In this document: piece by piece, positions 28,200 to 41,162 of the stretch
Layout of the letters: every line of letters begins with the position of its first letter
Numbering within the stretch: position 1 is the stretch's first letter
NCBI RefSeq assembly: GCF_900129835.1
Contig: NZ_FQXA01000009.1
Coordinates: forward strand, 1-60,716
DNA length: 60,716 nucleotides
DNA from: Stutzerimonas xanthomarina DSM 18231
GTDB taxonomy: Bacteria; Pseudomonadota; Gammaproteobacteria; Pseudomonadales; Pseudomonadaceae
Reading direction: 5' to 3'
Program-made: the position numbers and the translations under genes
Notes under the pieces: model-generated
Database searches by the model: none
What the model saw: only the letters and a program-made list of their open reading frames with translations
What the model was told of the DNA's origin: nothing

Positions 28200-30620
28200 T
28201 TAGCTCTCCAGTGTGCTGATAAGCATCGCGGGTTCGGCCTGTTCATCCAAAGGCACCGATATATGAATCGAAGTGCCCTCGCCCGGCTGGCTTTCCAGCA
28301 GCAGCGTACCGCCCAGCATCTGCACCCGTTCCTGCATGCCGACCAGACCGAACGACACGCCCTGACGCCCCGGTAGCACCACGAAGCCCTGACCATCATC
28401 GCTGATGCTCAGGCACAGCACATCCCCCCGCTGCTCCAGACAGAGGCTAACGGTCTGCGCATTGGCATGGCGCATCACGTTGGTCAGTGCTTCCTGAAGG
28501 ATGCGAAACAACCCAACGGCTTTAGCACTGCTCAGCTGTGGCGGGCATTCTGGGACTTGCACCAGACAGGCGATGCCCGTGCGCTCCTCGAAGCGCCGCG
28601 CCTGCCAGTCGATAGCCGATGCGATACCGGCGTCCAGAATCGGCGGGCGCAAGGCGGTCGCGACGTCGCGCACCTGCTGGAACAGCTGCGCGATCAGCCG
28701 TTTCATGCCTTGCAAGCGCGCAGCGAGAGCAGGATCGAGAGCTGCGAAGCTGATCTCGCACATGGAGATCTCCAGCTTGAGCACCGTCAGCATCTGGCCC
28801 AGTTCATCGTGGACCTCACGGGCAATGTGCGCCTTTTCTTCTTCGCGCACGGTTTCGACGTGAGCCGCCAGCTTGCGCAGCTGCGCGCGTGAGGCGTCCA
28901 GCTCAAGCTCGATCCGCTTGTTGTCGGTGATGTCCCAGACAATCCCGTCCCAGACCTGCCGCCCCGCCAGCTGGCCGCGTACCGAGGCGCGGATGTCGGC
29001 CCACCGAATCTCGCCGGAACGGGTCAGGATCCGCCCCTGCCAGTACCAGTCACTCATGCTGTCCAGCGCCTGCTGCTGGCTGCTCCAATAACCCGGTTCG
29101 TCTTCGGGATGAACCAGGCTGCGGATACCACGGCCCGGCTGCAGCAACAGCTCCGCGGAATAGCCGACCAGGCGCTGGCTGGCCTCGCTGATGTAGGCGA
29201 TGCTGACCGGCGCGCCGGCGTCCTGCCGCTCCAGACGGAACACCAGCCCCGGCACGTTGCCGGCCATGGCCTTCAGCCGCACCTCGCTTTCCTGCAACGC
29301 GGCACTGGCACGGCGGCGCTCCGTAATGTCGGCGAGAAACACCACCAGGTACTCCTTGCTGCCGAAGCGCAGGAAGCTCAGGGTAACCGCCGCCGGGAAG
29401 CGACTGCCGTCGGCTCGCTGCCAGTCGCGTTCGTGTACCTGATGGTCATCGATACCGTTGCGCGCATCGCGCCAGAGCTGCAGCCAGCCATCCATGCCCA
29501 GCGCCGGGTCCAGCGCCTGCAGGGGTTGCTCGAGTAGCGCGTGCGCGGCGTATCCCAGCAGCTCTTCGGCTGCCTGGTTGGCATAGCGCACATGGCTGTC
29601 CCAGTTCAGCCAGAGAATGCCGACCGTGCTGTGGTCAAGGCAGAATTGCGTGAGGCGCTGCGCCTCTTCGGCAGCCTCGCGCAGCTCGATGTCTCGCCGC
29701 GCCGATTTCAAGCGTGCCTCGAGCAGCCCTTGCTGGCCTCGTTGCCAGACCAAGATGGCCACGGCTGCAATCAGCAACAGCGCCAACAACAGGCTGAGGC
29801 TGCGCCAGTAACTGATGCGCCGTGACTGATCGATGCTGCGTGATTTGAGCCACTGTTCCTGAAGTCGACCGAGTTCGTGCGCGGGGAAACTGCGCAGTGC
29901 CTGGTCGATGACCGCGCTCATTACCGGACTGTCGCGACGCGAACCGATCCGCAGCAGTTGCGGATTACCGAGATCGCCGACCACGTCCAGCGAGGCATAT
30001 TCAGCCCGCTGGGACAGACGTCCATAGAGCGGCTCGTCGACCACGGCAAAGCGCACACGGGCCTCGAGCAGCTGACGCAGCGCCTCGAACTGGTTGGGCA
30101 CTTCCAGCACCGGTTGGCTCGGATAGTTGCTGCGCATGTAGTTTGCCACCTGCCCGGGGCCTTCGAGGGCAATCACATCGTTGTTGTCCAGCCGCTCAAG
30201 GTCGATGGCGCGAGGGCCATTGACGTCGCCGATGATCAGCCGCGGCACCCGCAGAAAGGGATCGCTGTAGCGCCATATGCGCAAGCCCTCCCGGGTCTGG
30301 CGTAGCCCCGGAGCGAGGTCGATCTCGTCGGCGCGCATGGCGTTCTCCAGCGACGCCTCATCAACGAAACGGTGCCACTGCAGCTCGACGCCTAGACTGG
30401 CGGCGAGCCGTTCCATGAACTGAACGTTGAAGCCGGACAGCCGGCGCTGGCGCTGATCGTATTCAGCATAGGGCGATATCATCACCACCCCGACGCGCCA
30501 CTGGCGGTGCTCATCCAGCCACGCCAGCTGCGCGTCGCTCAGCGGCACGCTAGAGGCTTGCGCGGGCAGATTGAACAGCGTCAGCAAGAGACAGCAACAA
30601 CGCAGCAGAGATGGCACCAT
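28200..30620 (-). CDS. agtS: Hybrid-input sensor histidine kinase (AgtS-like) with SBP3, two PAS and HisKA_3 domains
   Basis: 806-residue membrane kinase. A signal-like N-terminus is followed by a periplasmic solute-binding-protein-type sensor (about 26-261), a membrane helix (274-292), two PAS domains (about 323-436 and 444-569) and a HisKA_3 dimerisation domain with phospho-accepting H604 in REVHDELGQ. The HATPase domain contains NVMRHANA and SDDGQGF. The ATG at 30620 was preferred because GTGAGGT precedes it; an in-frame ATG 19 codons upstream is possible. It is probably cotranscribed with agtR, and its SBP-type sensor fits direct amino acid sensing. Confidence 0.88.
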   Translation of the reverse strand: MVPSLLRCCCLLLTLFNLPAQASSVPLSDAQLAWLDEHRQWRVGVVMISPYAEYDQRQRRLSGFNVQFMERLAASLGVELQWHRFVDEASLENAMRADEIDLAPGLRQTREGLRIWRYSDPFLRVPRLIIGDVNGPRAIDLERLDNNDVIALEGPGQVANYMRSNYPSQPVLEVPNQFEALRQLLEARVRFAVVDEPLYGRLSQRAEYASLDVVGDLGNPQLLRIGSRRDSPVMSAVIDQALRSFPAHELGRLQEQWLKSRSIDQSRRISYWRSLSLLLALLLIAAVAILVWQRGQQGLLEARLKSARRDIELREAAEEAQRLTQFCLDHSTVGILWLNWDSHVRYANQAAEELLGYAAHALLEQPLQALDPALGMDGWLQLWRDARNGIDDHQVHERDWQRADGSRFPAAVTLSFLRFGSKEYLVVFLADITERRRASAALQESEVRLKAMAGNVPGLVFRLERQDAGAPVSIAYISEASQRLVGYSAELLLQPGRGIRSLVHPEDEPGYWSSQQQALDSMSDWYWQGRILTRSGEIRWADIRASVRGQLAGRQVWDGIVWDITDNKRIELELDASRAQLRKLAAHVETVREEEKAHIAREVHDELGQMLTVLKLEISMCEISFAALDPALAARLQGMKRLIAQLFQQVRDVATALRPPILDAGIASAIDWQARRFEERTGIACLVQVPECPPQLSSAKAVGLFRILQEALTNVMRHANAQTVSLCLEQRGDVLCLSISDDGQGFVVLPGRQGVSFGLVGMQERVQMLGGTLLLESQPGEGTSIHISVPLDEQAEPAMLISTLES

Positions 30621-30807
30621 AGACCTCACACGATCGGCGGATAGGCCGAAAACACTCTTGTAGTGCATCCGCAACACCTACGCCAGTGCCGCTACGGCCA
30701 GGTAGCTGGAGACTCTGGAGCCCCGATGTCTCGGATTCTCCAGGTCGATGAGCAGACTGTTGGAAAAACTACCTGCGTTGGTAATCCCGCGTTAAAAGGT
30801 CCTCGAA

Positions 30808-31893
30808 ATGTTCATTTACAACAGTAAGCTCCGCTTCCTCGGCCTTTTTCGCCTTGCCTTGCCTGCCTCATCCAGGTTTCTCAACGGCCTGTTAGCGGCC
30901 ACCGTGGCGACCGCTCTGATCGCCATACCCGCGAGCGCCGCAGATGAACCAGCGACGCCGGAGACGTCAGCTCCGCCCACGCCCACACCGGCCGAGCGCC
31001 CGCCATTACCTTCGCGCAGCGACGCCATGAGCGCCGATCTCCTGCGCCAACTTCCCGCTAAGGAGTTCGTCGGCCTCAAAACCGGCGCCGACGATTTCGC
31101 TGCGCTCTGGCGTCCCGCCAATGTCGGCGAACCCAGAGGCGTGATCATCCTGCTACCCGGCGAGGGAGAAAGCGCCGATTGGCCGCGCGGCATCGGCCCG
31201 CTGCGCCGCGGCCTGCCCGACCACGGCTGGCACACGCTGAGCATGAGCCTGCCGGATTCGTCCGGCCGGGTGTATCCAGCGGTCGCGAACGTCGCTGAAG
31301 ACGCAGCCGAGCCGCTCGCCGAAGAAGCCGAAACCGGGGCCGAACAGCTCGCTGACGATTCGGCGCCAAGCGAGGCCGGCTATCTGCCCGAAGAAACCGC
31401 AGCGGTACCGAGCGAACCCGCTATCGACGGTACCGAAACGGAAAAACCCGACGAACCAGCAGCAGCGAAGGCCGATCAAGCCGAGCAGATCGCCGAGCGT
31501 ATCGAGGCGGCCCTGGCGTTTGCCCGGAGCAAGCAACCATCGACCATCGTCCTCGTCGGCCAGGGCACGGGTGGCTACTGGGCAGCGCGTTACCTTCAAC
31601 AAGTGGCACCGAGTGATGTCAGGCACTTGGCCATGATCCAGCCGCGCCAGCCGGAAGGACAGGACGAGCGGCTGGAACAGCTGGTCCCGGCACTCAAGCT
31701 CGCCACTGGCGACTTCTTCTACAAGGGAGGACGCGCCGATCTGTCGGCGGCCCACGAGCGACTCAATGCAAGTCGCAGAATCCAGCACCCGGCCTATCGG
31801 CAAGTAGAATTGCCACCACCGACCGGCGACCGTCACGTCGATCAGGAACAACTCGTGCGTCGAATTCGTGGCTGGCTGGACAAGCAAACGTAG
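30808..31893 (+). CDS. DUF3530 family protein
   Basis: 361-residue protein of unknown function, conserved in Pseudomonas next to murU-amgK. It has an N-terminal hydrophobic segment (about 25-45, ending IPASAAD) suggesting export, a Pro/Thr-rich linker, and an alpha/beta-hydrolase-like core with VIILLPGEGES and LVGQGTGGYWAAR, where the usual nucleophile Ser is replaced (GQGTG). An acidic, low-complexity insertion spans about residues 165-235. Activity as a hydrolase is doubtful. Confidence 0.75.
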   Translation: MFIYNSKLRFLGLFRLALPASSRFLNGLLAATVATALIAIPASAADEPATPETSAPPTPTPAERPPLPSRSDAMSADLLRQLPAKEFVGLKTGADDFAALWRPANVGEPRGVIILLPGEGESADWPRGIGPLRRGLPDHGWHTLSMSLPDSSGRVYPAVANVAEDAAEPLAEEAETGAEQLADDSAPSEAGYLPEETAAVPSEPAIDGTETEKPDEPAAAKADQAEQIAERIEAALAFARSKQPSTIVLVGQGTGGYWAARYLQQVAPSDVRHLAMIQPRQPEGQDERLEQLVPALKLATGDFFYKGGRADLSAAHERLNASRRIQHPAYRQVELPPPTGDRHVDQEQLVRRIRGWLDKQT

Positions 31894-31926
31894 CGGAATG
31901 GGAGCCTTGGGCAACACCAGCGGCTG

Positions 31927-32697
31927 TTAGCGGAAGCCCCGGCGCTCGCGGATCAAGGTATAAGCATTGTGCAGCTCACGGGTTCGTTCTGTCGCTTCGC
32001 GAACCTGTAGCGCCGTTGCGCCTGCACCGGCCTGTTTGTCCGGATGGTGCTTGCTGAGCAGCCTCCGGTAGGCACGTTTGATTGCCTGAGGCTCGCTGTC
32101 GGCGCGCACGCCGAGCAGCCGCAAGGCTTGCTCGTAGGCGCCACCGAGATTGCTCGGTGCGCCTTGGCGGCGCCCGCCGCCCGAGTCCAGCGCCGCGATA
32201 GCAGTCGAATCCCAACCCATCCACCTGCCCCAGAGCATCACCAGCTCATGTTCGCGCGCGTCGATCTGCCCCTGCGCCCGGGCCATCCGCCAACACGCCT
32301 GAAGTACTGTTTTGGCCTCGCCAGGGCGCCCTTGCAGGCGCTGTAACGGGCCGCGAAGGCCATCGCCGCTGGATTTCCCCCTGTAGAAGGCGTCGATGGC
32401 GGCGCGCTGCGCCGTCGGATCCAGTTGCAGCCGCTGCATTTCCCTGCGCGCGGCCTGGATGTGCGCTTCGCTGATTCGTCCGCTGCTCTTGGCAAGACGC
32501 CCAAGGAGAAAAAACAGCAGCTCGTCGCCCTGCGTCAGAGCCTTCCCGGCGCCCATGCGTTCGCGCAGTCTGGCCCAGGAGTTGAGGCCGAAGCGACGAT
32601 CGAGCACTTGCCCAAGCAATGCGCCAAGCAGCGCCCCAGGAATACTCGCGATCAGCCAGCCGATCAGCGCCCCCAACAGCGTAATGGGCCAGAACAT
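31927..32697 (-). CDS. djlA: DjlA-type DnaJ co-chaperone
   Basis: 256-residue membrane-anchored J protein: one or two N-terminal hydrophobic segments (2-30), a central TerB-like helical domain, and a C-terminal J domain with the HPD motif in LLSKHHPDKQ. DjlA stimulates DnaK at the inner membrane. Its start codon abuts the murU stop, so amgK-murU-djlA form one operon. Confidence 0.88.
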   Translation of the reverse strand: MFWPITLLGALIGWLIASIPGALLGALLGQVLDRRFGLNSWARLRERMGAGKALTQGDELLFFLLGRLAKSSGRISEAHIQAARREMQRLQLDPTAQRAAIDAFYRGKSSGDGLRGPLQRLQGRPGEAKTVLQACWRMARAQGQIDAREHELVMLWGRWMGWDSTAIAALDSGGGRRQGAPSNLGGAYEQALRLLGVRADSEPQAIKRAYRRLLSKHHPDKQAGAGATALQVREATERTRELHNAYTLIRERRGFR

Positions 32698-34388
<1,691 letters not shown>

Positions 34389-34519
34389 ATCAGTGCTCTC
34401 CGCGGCGCTAGCCGATAGACGGGTCATGCTTTATTATCCAGCATCTTTTTCAGCCCATCGAGAGGCGTGCGGCCCAGCCCGGCCGATGGCTCGCCGCAAG
34501 CACGGACCCTAAAAACAAG

Positions 34520-37303
34520 ATGGCAGTCAAATATCCCGCTTTTCGTAAAAAATTCCCCCTACTGGTTACTGGCGGTTTGCTCGCATTGCAACCTGTAGCG
34601 ACTCCTCTTGTGATCGCGGCCGAACAGTTCGCCTGTGAGCCTGGTGCTGGTGGCGGCTGGAGCTGCGCATCCGATGCCGCGAACGCCGACCTGCCGCCCC
34701 GCCCCGTACACCGCGGCAGTGCCGCAAGTGGTGACGCCGGCGCGGCACAGCCGCGCGCCAGTAAAGCCGAACGCCAGGCAGCCACCACCAAACTGGTGAC
34801 CGAAAGTAAAGGCCGCGCGCTAGCCTCACGCAGCGCCGATTACAGCCACTTGGACTGGGTGCCGCGTGATCAGCTGACCAATGCGCAGCTGGCCGAGACA
34901 GGCCCTTATTGCGCCGGTACCTATGTTGAACCGAGCCGCCCCGGTCAGTTCGACGACACGCCAATGAGCGAGTCACCAACCTATGTATCAGCCAAGGCAA
35001 CCCGTTACGAGCAGCAGCCGGAAATCGCTACGCTGGCGGGTGACGTGGTACTCCGCCAGGGCAGTATCCAGGCTGAGGCCGATGAGGCAAACCTGTACCA
35101 GCTGGAGAATCGCGGCGAGCTAAAAGGCAATGTCCGCCTGCGTGATGGCGGCGCGCTGATGGTCGGCGACCGCGCCGAAATCTTCCTCGATACTGGTGAA
35201 GCCCAGGTCGAGAACGCCGAATACGTGGTTCACGCAGGCAAGGTCCGCGGCAGCGCGCTGTATGCCAAGCGTACCGATGACGCCATCATTCGCCTCAAGG
35301 ACGGGACCTACACCCGCTGCGAGCCAGGCGATAACGACTGGTATCTGCAAGGCAACAACGTCACCCTGAACCCAGCGACCGGCTTTGGCTCGGCAACCAA
35401 CGTGACGCTTCGGGTCAAAGGCGTTCCGGTGTTTTACACGCCCTATATCTATTTCCCGATCGATGACCGCCGCCAATCCGGTTTCCTCGCGCCCAGCATC
35501 AGCAGCTCCAGCGATACCGGGCTGTCATTGGTCACGCCGTACTATTTCAACCTGGCGCCGAATTTCGACGCTACGCTCTATCCGAACTACATGACCGACC
35601 GCGGTCTGCTGATGGAAGGCGAGTTCCGCTACCTGACCCGCCGAAGCGAAGGCCAGTTCGGTGCGGCCTACCTGAACGACAGCAACGACGATCGCGAGCT
35701 GCAGTCCGAGTATGAAGACCAACGCTGGATGTACAGCTGGCAGCATCGCACCGGTCTGGACAGTCGCTGGCTGGCCGAAGCCGACTACACCGATATCAGT
35801 GATCCCTACTATTTCCAAGACCTCGATACCAACCTGAGCATCGATCAGCCGGATCATCTGGACCAGCGGGGTACGTTGAGCTATCGCGGCGACGGCTATA
35901 CCGCACGGCTGAACGTACATGCCTACGAGCGCGCCACGGTTGCCGACATCACGCCCTATGAGCGCCTGCCGCAGCTGACGCTCAATGGCGCCCTGCCGTT
36001 CCAGCCAGGCGGTTTGCGGTTTGCCTATAACACCGAGTTCGTCAGCTTCCAGCGCAGTTTGCGTGAGGGATTCTTTACCGACGAAGACGGAAATACCGGC
36101 CTGCCGGAGCATCGTTGGTACGACGATCGCCTGCGTGGCTTAACCCGCGCCGAAGGCGAGCGTCTTCATCTTGAACCGGGCGTCAGCCTGCCGCTTGACT
36201 GGACGTGGGGCTTTTTCAAACCGTCGCTGAAATACGCATACACCCAGTACGATCTGGATCTCGATGACCGAGGCCAACAGACGCTGGCAGCCTATGAGTC
36301 GTTTGATAAAACCCAGAACCGCAGCGTGCCGATCTTCAGCGTCGACAGCGGTCTCTATTTCGATCGTGATACCCAATGGTTCGGCAAGGACTACCGCCAG
36401 ACGCTCGAGCCCCGACTATTCTATCTATACGTACCGGAAGAGGATCAGGACGATATTCCGATCTTCGATACGGGGGAGAGCACCTTTGGCTACTCATCCC
36501 TATGGCGGGATAACCGTTTCTCCGGTAAAGACCGCATCGGCGACGCCAACCAGGTATCGCTCGGCGTAACCAATCGCTGGATCGAACCTAACGGGTTCGA
36601 GCGTCAACGGTTAAGTATCGGCCAGGCGTTCTACTTCGAGGACCGCAAGGTCCAGCTGCGCGGCATCGACTATCGCACGCGCTCCAACGCAACCTCGTCG
36701 GTATCACCCTATGCGTTGGAATATATGTACCGCTACAACCGGGACTGGCGCTTTACGTCCACCTTCAACTGGGACCCGGACACTCATAGCACCCGCTCAG
36801 GTAGCGCCATGTGGCATTACCAGCCAGCTGACAATCCGAACAAGATTGTCAATATCGGCTATCGCTACCGCAACGACACCATCCGTTTCGACCAGGCCAC
36901 CGGCCTGTGGACTTATGGTGGCGACTACGGCACACCGGGCACACCTGAATACATCAAGGATTACTACAAGATCAACCAGCACGACATCTCCACTATCTGG
37001 CCAATCGTGCCGCAGTGGAGCGTGATCGCTCGCTGGCAGCATGACTACAGCCGCAACCGTACACTGGAGGCCTTCGGGGGCTTCGAGTACGACAGCTGCT
37101 GCTGGAAGCTGCGTCTGATCAACCGCTACTGGATCGATTACGACGAAACCAGTCTCAATCCATCGCAGAACGATGAGCCGGACAACGGCATCTTCCTGCA
37201 AATCGTCCTCAAGGGACTCGGCGGCGTGTTTGGCAGCTCGACCGAGACATTCCTCGACGAAGGCATACAAGGTTACCGTGAACGTGAAGATCAAGCTTTC
37301 TGA
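34520..37303 (+). CDS. lptD: LPS-assembly outer membrane protein LptD
   Basis: Beta-barrel half of the LptDE translocon that inserts LPS into the outer leaflet. The 927-residue protein has an N-terminal signal segment (about 10-35), a periplasmic OstA/jellyroll domain (about 150-270) with [30 protein letters not shown] repeats, and a long C-terminal barrel rich in aromatic beta strands. The adjacent CC pair ([10 protein letters not shown]) is the conserved LptD feature near the C-terminus. surA begins inside its 3' end. Confidence 0.95.
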   Translation: MAVKYPAFRKKFPLLVTGGLLALQPVATPLVIAAEQFACEPGAGGGWSCASDAANADLPPRPVHRGSAASGDAGAAQPRASKAERQAATTKLVTESKGRALASRSADYSHLDWVPRDQLTNAQLAETGPYCAGTYVEPSRPGQFDDTPMSESPTYVSAKATRYEQQPEIATLAGDVVLRQGSIQAEADEANLYQLENRGELKGNVRLRDGGALMVGDRAEIFLDTGEAQVENAEYVVHAGKVRGSALYAKRTDDAIIRLKDGTYTRCEPGDNDWYLQGNNVTLNPATGFGSATNVTLRVKGVPVFYTPYIYFPIDDRRQSGFLAPSISSSSDTGLSLVTPYYFNLAPNFDATLYPNYMTDRGLLMEGEFRYLTRRSEGQFGAAYLNDSNDDRELQSEYEDQRWMYSWQHRTGLDSRWLAEADYTDISDPYYFQDLDTNLSIDQPDHLDQRGTLSYRGDGYTARLNVHAYERATVADITPYERLPQLTLNGALPFQPGGLRFAYNTEFVSFQRSLREGFFTDEDGNTGLPEHRWYDDRLRGLTRAEGERLHLEPGVSLPLDWTWGFFKPSLKYAYTQYDLDLDDRGQQTLAAYESFDKTQNRSVPIFSVDSGLYFDRDTQWFGKDYRQTLEPRLFYLYVPEEDQDDIPIFDTGESTFGYSSLWRDNRFSGKDRIGDANQVSLGVTNRWIEPNGFERQRLSIGQAFYFEDRKVQLRGIDYRTRSNATSSVSPYALEYMYRYNRDWRFTSTFNWDPDTHSTRSGSAMWHYQPADNPNKIVNIGYRYRNDTIRFDQATGLWTYGGDYGTPGTPEYIKDYYKINQHDISTIWPIVPQWSVIARWQHDYSRNRTLEAFGGFEYDSCCWKLRLINRYWIDYDETSLNPSQNDEPDNGIFLQIVLKGLGGVFGSSTETFLDEGIQGYREREDQAF

Positions 37304-38591
37304 TTACCTGCGCCCCCTGCTGGCGGGCGCCCTTCTGCTGGGCAGCGCGACTGCTGCCGTGACCGCTTCGGCTGAAGTCCGACAGCTCGACCGCATCGTC
37401 GCGATTGTCGACAACGACGTGATTATGCAGAGCCAGCTGGACCAGCGGACCCGCGAGGTCCAGCAGACCATCGAGAAGCGCGGCGCGGAAATGCCGCCCG
37501 CGGACGTCATGCAGCAGCAGGTGCTGGAGCGGCTGATCACCGAAAATCTGCAGCTGCAGATCGGTGAACGTTCGGGCATCCGTATCTCCGATGAAGAGCT
37601 CAACCAGGCAATGGGCACCATCGCCCAGCGTAACAACATGACCCTGGACCAGTTCCGCGCAGCTCTGGAGCGCGACGGCCTCAGCCTCGATACCGCTCGT
37701 GAGCAGATTCGCCGCGAAATGGTCATCAGCCGAGTGCGCCAGCGCAGGATCGCCGAACGCGTCCAGGTATCGAATCAGGAAGTGGAAAACTTCCTGGCTT
37801 CCGATCTCGGCAAATTGCAGCTGTCGGAAGAATACCGACTGGCCAATATCCTGATACCGGTGCCGGAGTCGGCTGACTCGGAGACGATCCAGGCGGCTGA
37901 AAAAACCGCGATGGATACCTATCAGCAACTTCAGCAAGGCGCTGACTTCGCAAAATTGGCTGTCTCACGCTCGGCCAGCGAAAACGCACTCGAAGGCGGC
38001 GATATGGGCTGGCGCAAGGCGGCTCAGCTGCCGCCCCCCTTCGATACCGAAGTCCGCACCATGTCAGTCGGCGAGGTCACCCGGCCGGTGCGTACTCCGC
38101 CGGGCTTTATCCTGCTAAAAGTGCTCGACAAGCGCGGCGGCGACACCCAGGTCCGTGACGAGGTCCATGTTCGCCATATTCTGATCAAGCCAAGCCAGAT
38201 TCGCAGCGAAGAAGAAAGTCGACGGCTGATTCAGCGACTGCGTGACCGCATCCAGGCCGGTGAGAGCTTTGCCCATCTGGCGGAAAACTTCTCCGAAGAC
38301 CCTGGCTCGGCGCTGAACGGCGGCGACCTTAACTGGATCGACCCCAACTCTCTGGTTCCAGAGTTCCGTGAAGTCATGGCCAACACAGCGAGTGGACAAC
38401 TGTCCGAACCCTTCAAAACGCCGTATGGCTGGCACATTCTGGAAGTGCTCGGCCGCCGTGCCACCGATGCCAGCGAAGAGTTCCGCGAGCAACAGGCGCT
38501 GTCGTTGCTGCGCAACCGCAAGTACGAAGAAGAACTGCAGAACTGGCTTCGCCAGATTCGCGACGAAGCCTACGTCGAGATCAAGATCTGA
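37278..38591 (+). CDS. surA: Periplasmic chaperone/prolyl isomerase SurA
   Basis: Escorts unfolded outer-membrane proteins, including LptD, across the periplasm. The 437-residue protein has a signal peptide (about 8-32), an N-terminal chaperone domain starting [21 protein letters not shown], and two parvulin domains ([11 protein letters not shown] marks the second). No ATG is suitable: GTG at 37278, 5 nt after AAGG, is favoured over a second GTG at 37284. The start lies inside lptD, overlapping it by 26 bp, which suggests coupling. Confidence 0.93.
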   Translation: MNVKIKLSDYLRPLLAGALLLGSATAAVTASAEVRQLDRIVAIVDNDVIMQSQLDQRTREVQQTIEKRGAEMPPADVMQQQVLERLITENLQLQIGERSGIRISDEELNQAMGTIAQRNNMTLDQFRAALERDGLSLDTAREQIRREMVISRVRQRRIAERVQVSNQEVENFLASDLGKLQLSEEYRLANILIPVPESADSETIQAAEKTAMDTYQQLQQGADFAKLAVSRSASENALEGGDMGWRKAAQLPPPFDTEVRTMSVGEVTRPVRTPPGFILLKVLDKRGGDTQVRDEVHVRHILIKPSQIRSEEESRRLIQRLRDRIQAGESFAHLAENFSEDPGSALNGGDLNWIDPNSLVPEFREVMANTASGQLSEPFKTPYGWHILEVLGRRATDASEEFREQQALSLLRNRKYEEELQNWLRQIRDEAYVEIKI

Positions 38592-38622
38592 CTCGCTTCG
38601 AGTAGCTACTCTGCAATGCCTC

Positions 38623-38650
38623 AACGGGCCGGCCAATCGGCCGGCCCGTT
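38623..38650 (+). terminator. Terminator between surA and pdxA
   Basis: Perfect 12-bp GC-rich arms (38623-38634 and 38639-38650), loop AATC, followed by TCTTTT. It probably reduces rather than blocks expression of pdxA, whose start is 28 bp further on. Confidence 0.85.
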
Positions 38651-38677
38651 TCTTTTCACCCGTATGAAGGCATCGAC

Positions 38678-39661
38678 ATGACCACCAAACGTTTCGCCCT
38701 GACGCCCGGCGAACCCGCCGGTATTGGTCCCGACCTCTGTCTGTTGCTCGCACGCGACAGCCATCCACACGTCCTGATCGCCATCGCCAGTGCCGAGTTG
38801 CTACGCAGCCGTGCAGCAGAACTTGGACTGGACATCACTCTCCTCGAGGTCGCGCCAGGCAACTGGCCGAACCAACCGGCACCCGCCAACAGCCTGTACG
38901 TCTGGAACACGCCGCTCGGTGCACCTGCCATAAGCGGCCAGCTCACCCCAGCCAACGCCGACTACGTGCTGGCCACGCTGACCCGTGCTGGCGAAGGATG
39001 CCTCGATGGCAGCTTCGCCGGGATGATCACTGCGCCGGTGCACAAGGGCGTGATCAACGAGGCAGGTATCTCGTTTTCGGGGCACACCGAGTTTCTCGCA
39101 GAGCTGACCGGCACCGAGCAGGTCGTCATGATGTTGGCCACCCGTGGGTTACGGGTTGCACTGGTCACCACCCACCTGCCGCTCAAGGATGTGCCTGCCG
39201 CCATCACCACCGAGCGACTGCAGCGTGTGACGCGCATATTGCACGCCGACCTGGTGGAAAAGTTCGGCATCACCCGACCGCGGATCCTGGTCTGCGGGCT
39301 CAATCCCCATGCTGGCGAGGGCGGACATCTGGGCCGCGAGGAAATCGAGATCATCGAGCCGACACTGGAGGCGCTGCGACGCGACGGGCTCGACCTGATC
39401 GGCCCACTACCGGCAGACACACTGTTCACCCCCAAATACCTCGAACACTGCGACGCGGTGCTGGCGATGTATCACGATCAGGGCCTGCCGGTGCTCAAGT
39501 ACAAGGGCTTTGGTGCAGCCGTGAACGTAACCCTGGGGCTGCCGATCGTACGCACTTCGGTCGACCACGGTACCGCCCTGGACCTTGCAGGCACAGGCCG
39601 GATCGACACCGGCAGTCTGCGAGTGGCGCTGGAAACGGCGTATGAGATGAGCGGCAGCTAG
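38678..39661 (+). CDS. pdxA: 4-hydroxythreonine-4-phosphate dehydrogenase
   Basis: Pyridoxal 5'-phosphate synthesis: oxidises 4-phosphohydroxy-L-threonine. The 327-residue protein starts with [13 protein letters not shown] and has [29 protein letters not shown] and the metal-binding histidines expected of PdxA. The order surA-pdxA-rsmA-apaGH is conserved across gammaproteobacteria. Confidence 0.96.
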   Translation: MTTKRFALTPGEPAGIGPDLCLLLARDSHPHVLIAIASAELLRSRAAELGLDITLLEVAPGNWPNQPAPANSLYVWNTPLGAPAISGQLTPANADYVLATLTRAGEGCLDGSFAGMITAPVHKGVINEAGISFSGHTEFLAELTGTEQVVMMLATRGLRVALVTTHLPLKDVPAAITTERLQRVTRILHADLVEKFGITRPRILVCGLNPHAGEGGHLGREEIEIIEPTLEALRRDGLDLIGPLPADTLFTPKYLEHCDAVLAMYHDQGLPVLKYKGFGAAVNVTLGLPIVRTSVDHGTALDLAGTGRIDTGSLRVALETAYEMSGS

Positions 39662-39954
39662 ACCCCGCAAGCAGCGCAGGAAACAGGTGCTAGAGGACTG
39701 TGTACAGACGCGCGTCAGCGCAGGAACGCACCGGGCAAGTCGCCGGACGGTTGCAGCCCACCGCGCGTACCGCAACAGCGGCCTGGCGTCGCAATGGCTA
39801 GCTCCGAGTTATCCAGCGTGCCTCCAGACGGCAACGGCTCGTACAGCACTTACCGGCAGGACACTCGCCTCGCCTACCGCAACTGCTAAACTGGGGGCCT
39901 TTTCGCTCCCAGCTCCAAGCCTCACGCTTCTAGCTGCTCCTGAGACTGCTGTAT

Positions 39955-40752
39955 ATGTCCGAGAACTATCAACACCGCGCGCGCAAGCGCTTCGGCCAGA
40001 ACTTCCTTCACGATGCGGGCGTGATCCATCGCATCCTGCGCGCTATCCATGCCAAACCGGGCGAGCGGGTCGTCGAGATCGGCCCGGGCCAGGGCGCGTT
40101 GACCGAAGGCTTGCTCGACAGCGGCGCACACCTGGACGTGGTCGAGCTGGACCTGGACCTGATCCCGATCCTGCAACAGAAATTTGCCGGCCGCGAAAAT
40201 TTCGCGCTCAACCAGGGCGACGCGCTGAAGTTCGACTTCTCGCGGCTCAGCCAGGAGCCCGGCAGCCTGCGCATCGTCGGTAACCTGCCCTACAACATCT
40301 CCACGCCGCTGATCTTTCATCTGCTCGACCATGCCAGCCTGATTCGCGACATGCACTTCATGCTGCAAAAGGAAGTCGTCGAGCGCCTGGCCGCAGTGCC
40401 AGGCGGCGGTGACTGGGGCCGGCTGTCGATCATGGTCCAGTATCACTGCCGCGTCGAACACCTGTTCAATGTTGGCCCTGGCGCGTTCAACCCAGCACCG
40501 AAGGTCGACTCAGCCATCGTTCGCCTGGTACCGCACGAAGTACTGCCACATCCGGCCCAAGATCATCGACAACTTGAAACCGTCGTTCGCCAGGCCTTTA
40601 ACCAGCGCCGCAAGACGCTGCGCAACACGCTTAAAGGGTTGCTGGATGCAGACGCAATCGCCGCCGCCGACGTCGATGGCAGCCTGCGCCCGGAACAGCT
40701 GGACCTGGCCGCGTTCGTAAGACTATCGGATCAACTAACTGCCCGCGGCTGA
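39955..40752 (+). CDS. rsmA: 16S rRNA (adenine1518/1519-N6)-dimethyltransferase
   Basis: Dimethylates two adjacent adenines in helix 45 of 16S rRNA (KsgA). The 265-residue protein has the N-terminal [13 protein letters not shown]-binding [11 protein letters not shown] and catalytic NLPYNIS motifs. The 293 bp before it holds no recognisable gene. Confidence 0.97.
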   Translation: MSENYQHRARKRFGQNFLHDAGVIHRILRAIHAKPGERVVEIGPGQGALTEGLLDSGAHLDVVELDLDLIPILQQKFAGRENFALNQGDALKFDFSRLSQEPGSLRIVGNLPYNISTPLIFHLLDHASLIRDMHFMLQKEVVERLAAVPGGGDWGRLSIMVQYHCRVEHLFNVGPGAFNPAPKVDSAIVRLVPHEVLPHPAQDHRQLETVVRQAFNQRRKTLRNTLKGLLDADAIAAADVDGSLRPEQLDLAAFVRLSDQLTARG

Positions 40753-40778
40753 AAGCGACCCACGCGAAGGAGCACGCC

Positions 40779-41162
40779 ATGTCTGAAGACCTCCGCTACT
40801 GGATCGACGTCAACATCCGCCCTGCCTACCTGGCAGACCAGTCACAACCGGAACAGAACCGTTTTGCCTTTGCCTACACCGTAACCATCGAAAACAAGGG
40901 CCAGCTGACTGCCCAATTGCTGTCACGCCACTGGATCATCACTGACGGAGACGGTCAGGTACAGGAAGTGCGTGGCGAAGGCGTGGTCGGTGAGCAGCCG
41001 GTACTAGCCCCCGGTCATCGCCATGTCTACACCAGCGGCACCCTAATGGCCTCACGCGTCGGCACGATGCAAGGCAGTTATCAGATGCTCGCCGAAGACG
41101 GGCATCGCTTCGATGCCACGATTGCGCCGTTTCGGCTGGCCGTACCTGGAGCCCTGCATTGA
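40779..41162 (+). CDS. apaG: ApaG protein
   Basis: 127-residue single-domain beta-sandwich protein (DUF525) of uncertain function, conserved next to apaH. Typical motifs [25 protein letters not shown] and [10 protein letters not shown] are present. A clear AGGAG precedes the ATG, and its stop overlaps the apaH start. Confidence 0.95.
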   Translation: MSEDLRYWIDVNIRPAYLADQSQPEQNRFAFAYTVTIENKGQLTAQLLSRHWIITDGDGQVQEVRGEGVVGEQPVLAPGHRHVYTSGTLMASRVGTMQGSYQMLAEDGHRFDATIAPFRLAVPGALH

